Shown here: positions 59,863-64,000 of the stretch, one piece after another
How positions within the stretch are numbered: position 1 is the first letter of the stretch
How the letters are laid out: each line of letters opens with the position of its first letter
Source: Streptomyces sp. NBC_00289
GTDB taxonomy: Bacteria; Actinomycetota; Actinomycetes; Streptomycetales; Streptomycetaceae
Assembly (NCBI RefSeq): GCF_041435115.1
Contig: NZ_CP108046.1
Span: forward strand, 7,192,001-7,256,000
Reading direction: 5' to 3'
DNA length: 64,000 bases
Notes under the pieces: generated by a model
Databases searched by the model: none
What the model saw: only the letters and a program-made list of their open reading frames with translations
What the model was told of the DNA's origin: nothing
Translations under genes and position numbers: made by a program

Positions 59863-62800
59863 GTGATACCGAGATGGCCGGCGCCGTCGAGGCGCCGCAG
59901 CGCCCATGCCGGACGAGTCGCCGCGGTCACCGTGACCGCGCTGGCCGCGGCACTCGTCCAGCCCCTCGCCGCCCGGGCCGCCGCCCCGCCGCCGCCCCCG
60001 TCCGACGCCAGGCTGGCCGCCGAGCCCGCCCGGCACGACGACACCCGCGAGCAGTTCTACTTCGTCATGCCGGACCGCTTCGCCAACGGTGACACCGCCA
60101 ACGACAAGGGCGGCCTGACCGGTTCACGGCTGTCCACCGGCTACGCCCCCACCGACAAGGGCTTCTACCAGGGCGGCGACCTCAAGGGCCTGACCGGGAA
60201 GCTCGACTACATCAAGGGCATGGGGACCACCGCCATCTGGATGGCGCCGATCTTCAGGAACCAGCCCGTGCAGGGCACCGGCAGTGACGCCTCCGCCGGC
60301 TACCACGGGTATTGGATCACCGACTTCACCCAGGTCGACCCGCACTTCGGCACCAACAAGGACCTCGAGAACCTCATCTCCAAGGCCCACGCCAAGGGCA
60401 TGAAGGTCTTCTTCGACGTCATCACCAACCACACCGCCGACGTCGTCGACTACCGGGAGAAGTCCTACGGCTACCTTTCCAAGGGCGCCTTCCCGTACCT
60501 GACGAAGGACGGGAAGCCGTTCGACGACGCGGACTACGCGGACGGCACCAAGGGCTTCCCGTCCGTGGACGCGGACTCCTTCCCCCGCACGCCCACGGTC
60601 CCCGCAGCGAAGGAGAACGCCAAGGTCCCGTCCTGGCTCAACGACACGACGATGTACACCAACCGCGGCGACTCCACCTACGCCGGTGAGTCCACCACGT
60701 ACGGCGACTTCTCCGGTCTCGACGACCTGTGGACCGAGCGTCCGGAGGTGGTCAGCGGCATGGAGAAGATCTACCAGCGGTGGGTGCGGGACTTCGGCAT
60801 CGACGGCTTCCGGATCGACACCGTGAAGCACGTGAACATGGAGTTCTGGACGCAGTGGGCGACCGCCCTCGACGCGTACGCGGCCAAGCAGGGGCGCAGG
60901 AACTTCTTCATGTTCGGCGAGGTCTACTCCGCCGACCCGTCGATCACCTCCCCGTACGTCACCCAGGGCCGCCTCGACGCCACGCTCGACTTCCCGTTCC
61001 AGGACGCGGCCCGCTCCTACGCCTCGCAGGGCGGCAGCGCGCGGAAACTGGCGTCGGTCTTCGGTGACGACTACAAGTACACGACCGACAAGGCCAACGC
61101 CTACGAGCAGGTCACCTTCCTCGGCAACCACGACATGGGCCGCATCGGGTACTTCCTGAACCAGGACAACCCGAAGGCCACCGACGCCGAACTGCTCGCC
61201 AAGGACCGGCTCGCGAACGAGGTGATGTTCCTCAGCCGCGGCAACCCCGTCGTCTACTACGGCGACGAGCAGGGCTTCACCGGCTCCGGCGGCGACAAGG
61301 ACGCCCGCCAGACCATGTTCGCCTCGAAGACCGCCGACTACCTCGACGACGACGAGATCGGCACCGACCGCACCCACGCGAGCGCCGCGTACGACACGAG
61401 CGCCCCGCTGTACCGGCAGATCTCCGCGCTCGCCAAGCTCCGCAAGGCCAACCCGGCCCTCACCGACGGCGTCCAGACCGAGCGCTACGCGGCGGACGGT
61501 GCCGGCGTCTACGCCTTCACGCGGACCGGCACCGGCAAGGACACGACCGAGTACGTCGTCGCCCTCAACAACGCCGGCACCGCGCGGACGGCGACCTTCG
61601 CCACCGGTTCGGCGGCCATGACGTACCGCGGGATCCACGGCACCCGCGCCACCGTCACCTCCGACGCCGACAAGAAGATCACCGTCACCGTCCCGGCTGG
61701 CTCGGCCGTCGTCCTCAAGGCGGCCGCCGGGCTCGCCGAGCCGGCCACCAGGCCGACGATCACTCTCCAGGCCCCCGCCGCCGGCGCGACCGGCACCGTC
61801 GAGCTGACCGCCGACGTCCAGGGCGGCCGGCTGAACCGGGTCGTCTTCGCCGCCCAGACCGGCAACGGCAGGTGGCGGGCCCTCGGCTCCGCCGACCACG
61901 CCCCGTACAAGGTCACGCAGACCGTCGGCACGGACGTACCGGCCGGCACGGTCCTGCGCTACAAGGCGGTCGTGATCGACACGGCCGGGCGAACCTCCAG
62001 TGCCACGGCGGCGAGCGTCACCGGCACCCCGCCCGCCGAGGAGATCCCCACCGCCTCCTCCCGCGACTACGCGGTCGTCCACTACAAGCGCACCGACGGC
62101 GACTACGCCGACTGGGGCCTGTACGCCTGGGGCGACCTGGCCGACGGCGAGTCGACCACCTGGCCGGACAGCCACCCCTTCACCGGCCGTGACGCCTACG
62201 GCGCCTTCGCCTACGTGAAACTCAAGCCCGGCGCCTCCTCGGTCGGCTTCCTCGTCATCGACAAGGACGGCGACAAGGACGTCTCCGCCGACCGCACCAT
62301 CGACGTCTCCGCGACCGGCGAGGTCTGGATCGAGCAGGGCGAGGAGGCCGTACAGACGCAGCGGCCCGACTACCCGGCACGGGACGCGACCAAGGCCGTC
62401 CTCCACTACCACCGTGCCGACGGCGACTACGACGGCTGGGGTCTGCACGTGTGGACCGGTGCCGCGAACCCCACGGACTGGTCGAGCCCGCTGCGGCCGG
62501 TGCGGACCGACGCCTACGGCGCGGTCTTCGAGGTACCCCTCACCGACGGTGCCACCAGCGTCAGTTACATCATCCACAAGGGTGACGAGAAGGACCTGCC
62601 CACCGACCAGTCGCTCGACCTCACGGCGAACGGCCACGAGGTGTGGCTGCTGAACGGCCAGGAGAAGTATCTGCTCCCGCAGCCGGCCGGCTCCGCGGCC
62701 GCCCTCGACCCGACCACCTCCAAGGCGGTCTGGATCGACCGGGACACCGTGGCCTGGAACGGCTCCGACGCGGCCGTCTCCACCCAGCTGCTCTCCTCCC

Positions 62801-64000
62801 GCGACGGCTCCATCGCCGTCAAGGACTTCACGCTGACCAGCGACGACGAGCGCTGGCTGCGCCTGTCCAGAACCACGCTCACCGACGCCCAGAAGGCGAA
62901 GTTCCCCCATCTGAAGGACTACACCGCCTGGTCCGTCGACCCCCGTGACCGCGACCGGGTGCGGGAGGCCCTCCGCGGCCAGCTCGTCGCCTCGCAGCGA
63001 GCCGCGAACGGAGCCGTGCTCGCGGCGACGGGCGTCCAGACCGCCGGAGTGCTCGACGATCTGTACGCCGGCGCGACGAAGGCCGAACTCGGGCCGACGT
63101 TCCGGGCCGGCCGTCCCACGCTGGCCGTCTGGGCGCCGACGGCGCGGCGGGTCGCACTGGAGATCGGCGGCTCCACCGTCGCCATGCGACGGAACGGCAC
63201 CACCGGAGTCTGGTCCGTCACCGGGCCCGGGTCCTGGAAGAACAAGCCCTACCGCTACGTCGTGACGGTGTGGGCGCCCAGCGTCCGCAAGCTCGTCACC
63301 AACAAGGTCACCGACCCGTACTCGGTCGCCCTCACCGCCGACTCCGGGCGCAGCCTCGTCGTCGACCTGGACGACAGGTCCCTGGCCCCGGGCGGCTGGT
63401 CGACCCTGGCCAAGCCCAAGGCGGTGCCGCTGCGGGACGCCCAGATCCAGGAACTGCACGTCAGGGACTTCTCCGTCGCGGACCCGACCGTGCCGGCCGG
63501 GGACCGGGGCACCTACCTCGCCTTCACCGACCGGGGCAGCGACGGCTCGAAGCACCTGCGGGAGCTGGCGAGGTCGGGCACGTCGTACGTCCACCTCCTG
63601 CCCGTCTTCGACATCGCCACCATCGCCGAGAAGAAGGCCGACCAGGCGAGCCCCGGCTGCGATCTCGCCTCCTACGCGGCCGACTCCGACAAGCAGCAGG
63701 CGTGCGTCTCCGCGGTCGCCGCGAAGGACGCCTACAACTGGGGCTACGACCCCTTCCACTACACGGTCCCCGAGGGCTCCTACGCCACCGACCCCGACGG
63801 CACCGGCCGTACGGTCGAGTTCCGCCGGATGGTCAAGGCGCTGAACCGGGACGGCCTGCGGGTCGTCATGGACGTCGTCTACAACCACACCGCCGCGAGC
63901 GGCCAGGCCGACACCTCGGTGCTCGACCGGATCGTGCCCGGCTACTACCAGCGGCTCCTCGCCGACGGCTCCGTGGCCGGCAGCACCTGCTGCGCGGGCA
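59863..64000 (+). CDS. pulA: Secreted bifunctional alpha-amylase/pullulanase, 3' end outside window
   Basis: 1379 codons are visible with no stop before the edge. GTG start with AAGGAG 9 nt upstream; signal peptide ends about residue 40. Domains: an entire GH13 amylase ([32 protein letters not shown]; about 60-500), a C-terminal beta domain and a Big-like segment ([10 protein letters not shown]), two pullulanase-associated domains ([20 protein letters not shown] and [19 protein letters not shown]), a CBM48-like region ([16 protein letters not shown]) and the start of a second GH13 domain with the pullulanase signature [10 protein letters not shown] and [11 protein letters not shown]. It cuts alpha-1,4 and alpha-1,6 links in starch. 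Confidence 0.93.
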   Translation, partial: MIPRWPAPSRRRSAHAGRVAAVTVTALAAALVQPLAARAAAPPPPPSDARLAAEPARHDDTREQFYFVMPDRFANGDTANDKGGLTGSRLSTGYAPTDKGFYQGGDLKGLTGKLDYIKGMGTTAIWMAPIFRNQPVQGTGSDASAGYHGYWITDFTQVDPHFGTNKDLENLISKAHAKGMKVFFDVITNHTADVVDYREKSYGYLSKGAFPYLTKDGKPFDDADYADGTKGFPSVDADSFPRTPTVPAAKENAKVPSWLNDTTMYTNRGDSTYAGESTTYGDFSGLDDLWTERPEVVSGMEKIYQRWVRDFGIDGFRIDTVKHVNMEFWTQWATALDAYAAKQGRRNFFMFGEVYSADPSITSPYVTQGRLDATLDFPFQDAARSYASQGGSARKLASVFGDDYKYTTDKANAYEQVTFLGNHDMGRIGYFLNQDNPKATDAELLAKDRLANEVMFLSRGNPVVYYGDEQGFTGSGGDKDARQTMFASKTADYLDDDEIGTDRTHASAAYDTSAPLYRQISALAKLRKANPALTDGVQTERYAADGAGVYAFTRTGTGKDTTEYVVALNNAGTARTATFATGSAAMTYRGIHGTRATVTSDADKKITVTVPAGSAVVLKAAAGLAEPATRPTITLQAPAAGATGTVELTADVQGGRLNRVVFAAQTGNGRWRALGSADHAPYKVTQTVGTDVPAGTVLRYKAVVIDTAGRTSSATAASVTGTPPAEEIPTASSRDYAVVHYKRTDGDYADWGLYAWGDLADGESTTWPDSHPFTGRDAYGAFAYVKLKPGASSVGFLVIDKDGDKDVSADRTIDVSATGEVWIEQGEEAVQTQRPDYPARDATKAVLHYHRADGDYDGWGLHVWTGAANPTDWSSPLRPVRTDAYGAVFEVPLTDGATSVSYIIHKGDEKDLPTDQSLDLTANGHEVWLLNGQEKYLLPQPAGSAAALDPTTSKAVWIDRDTVAWNGSDAAVSTQLLSSRDGSIAVKDFTLTSDDERWLRLSRTTLTDAQKAKFPHLKDYTAWSVDPRDRDRVREALRGQLVASQRAANGAVLAATGVQTAGVLDDLYAGATKAELGPTFRAGRPTLAVWAPTARRVALEIGGSTVAMRRNGTTGVWSVTGPGSWKNKPYRYVVTVWAPSVRKLVTNKVTDPYSVALTADSGRSLVVDLDDRSLAPGGWSTLAKPKAVPLRDAQIQELHVRDFSVADPTVPAGDRGTYLAFTDRGSDGSKHLRELARSGTSYVHLLPVFDIATIAEKKADQASPGCDLASYAADSDKQQACVSAVAAKDAYNWGYDPFHYTVPEGSYATDPDGTGRTVEFRRMVKALNRDGLRVVMDVVYNHTAASGQADTSVLDRIVPGYYQRLLADGSVAGSTCCAG

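Noticed and set aside
60124..63888. Leftward open frame of 1254 codons
   Set aside because: It mirrors the GC-rich third positions of the rightward amylase-pullulanase gene, whose domains are clear; the leftward translation is valine/glycine-rich without any motif.

Overview
The window is high-GC actinobacterial DNA, almost certainly Streptomyces. GTG starts are frequent, third codon positions are strongly G/C, and typical families are present (AfsR-like regulator, DUF397/DUF5753 pair, F420 reductase, EfeUOB, MalR-MalEFG). Gene order around nadE, glnA2, glnE and the mal cluster resembles the S. coelicolor core chromosome from memory. Most of the window is ordinary core genome. No tRNA, rRNA, CRISPR array or insertion sequence was seen.

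Layout. 1-6.7 kb: oxidoreductase fragment, drug-efflux MFS, serine hydrolase, Rsm22-like methyltransferase, TetR regulator and a Prim-Pol-like protein. 5.7-9.9 kb: leftward iron-uptake operon efeO-efeB-efeU plus an overlapping lipoprotein gene, with an iron box upstream; a heme oxygenase with its own iron box lies at 11.3-11.9 kb. 12-18 kb: map, a small conserved protein, an MFS exporter, a SIS-like protein, npdG and a site-2 protease. 18.2-21.5 kb: a large AfsR-type regulator. 21.5-24.5 kb: DrrAB-type ABC transporter and panB. 24.8-29.8 kb: DHA2 exporter with its TetR regulator, a membrane-anchored EEP-fold protein and a DHA1 exporter. 30-35.2 kb: nadE, a secreted S53 peptidase and a DUF3105-DUF305 pair. 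35.6-36.9 kb: glnA2.

The accessory part is a 4,756-bp island between two 97-bp copies (94 identical) of the glnA2 3' end, at 36830-36926 and 41586-41682. Its GC content is clearly lower. It carries a reverse transcriptase with a YSDD active site, a membrane-anchored Nudix protein 10 nt downstream, a convergent gene with a C-terminal HEPN-like RNAVAH motif, and a remnant of an XRE regulator. No integrase is present. This RT-Nudix(-HEPN) cassette looks like an anti-phage or other conflict system and is the main candidate for something undescribed.

41.7-51.4 kb holds a lipoprotein, a whiJ-like regulatory trio (XRE, DUF397, ATPase), secreted proteins, glnE and a PAP2 enzyme. 51.5-64 kb is the starch and maltodextrin regulon: malR, malEFG, an alpha-glucosidase, a secreted alpha-amylase and a very large amylase-pullulanase that runs off the right edge. 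CTTGCAG-type repeats upstream of malE fit MalR control: secreted enzymes degrade starch, MalEFG imports maltodextrins, and the glucosidase makes glucose.

A recurring small-scale feature is short tandem repeats (14-29 bp units) that start in or just after stop codons at several gene ends.
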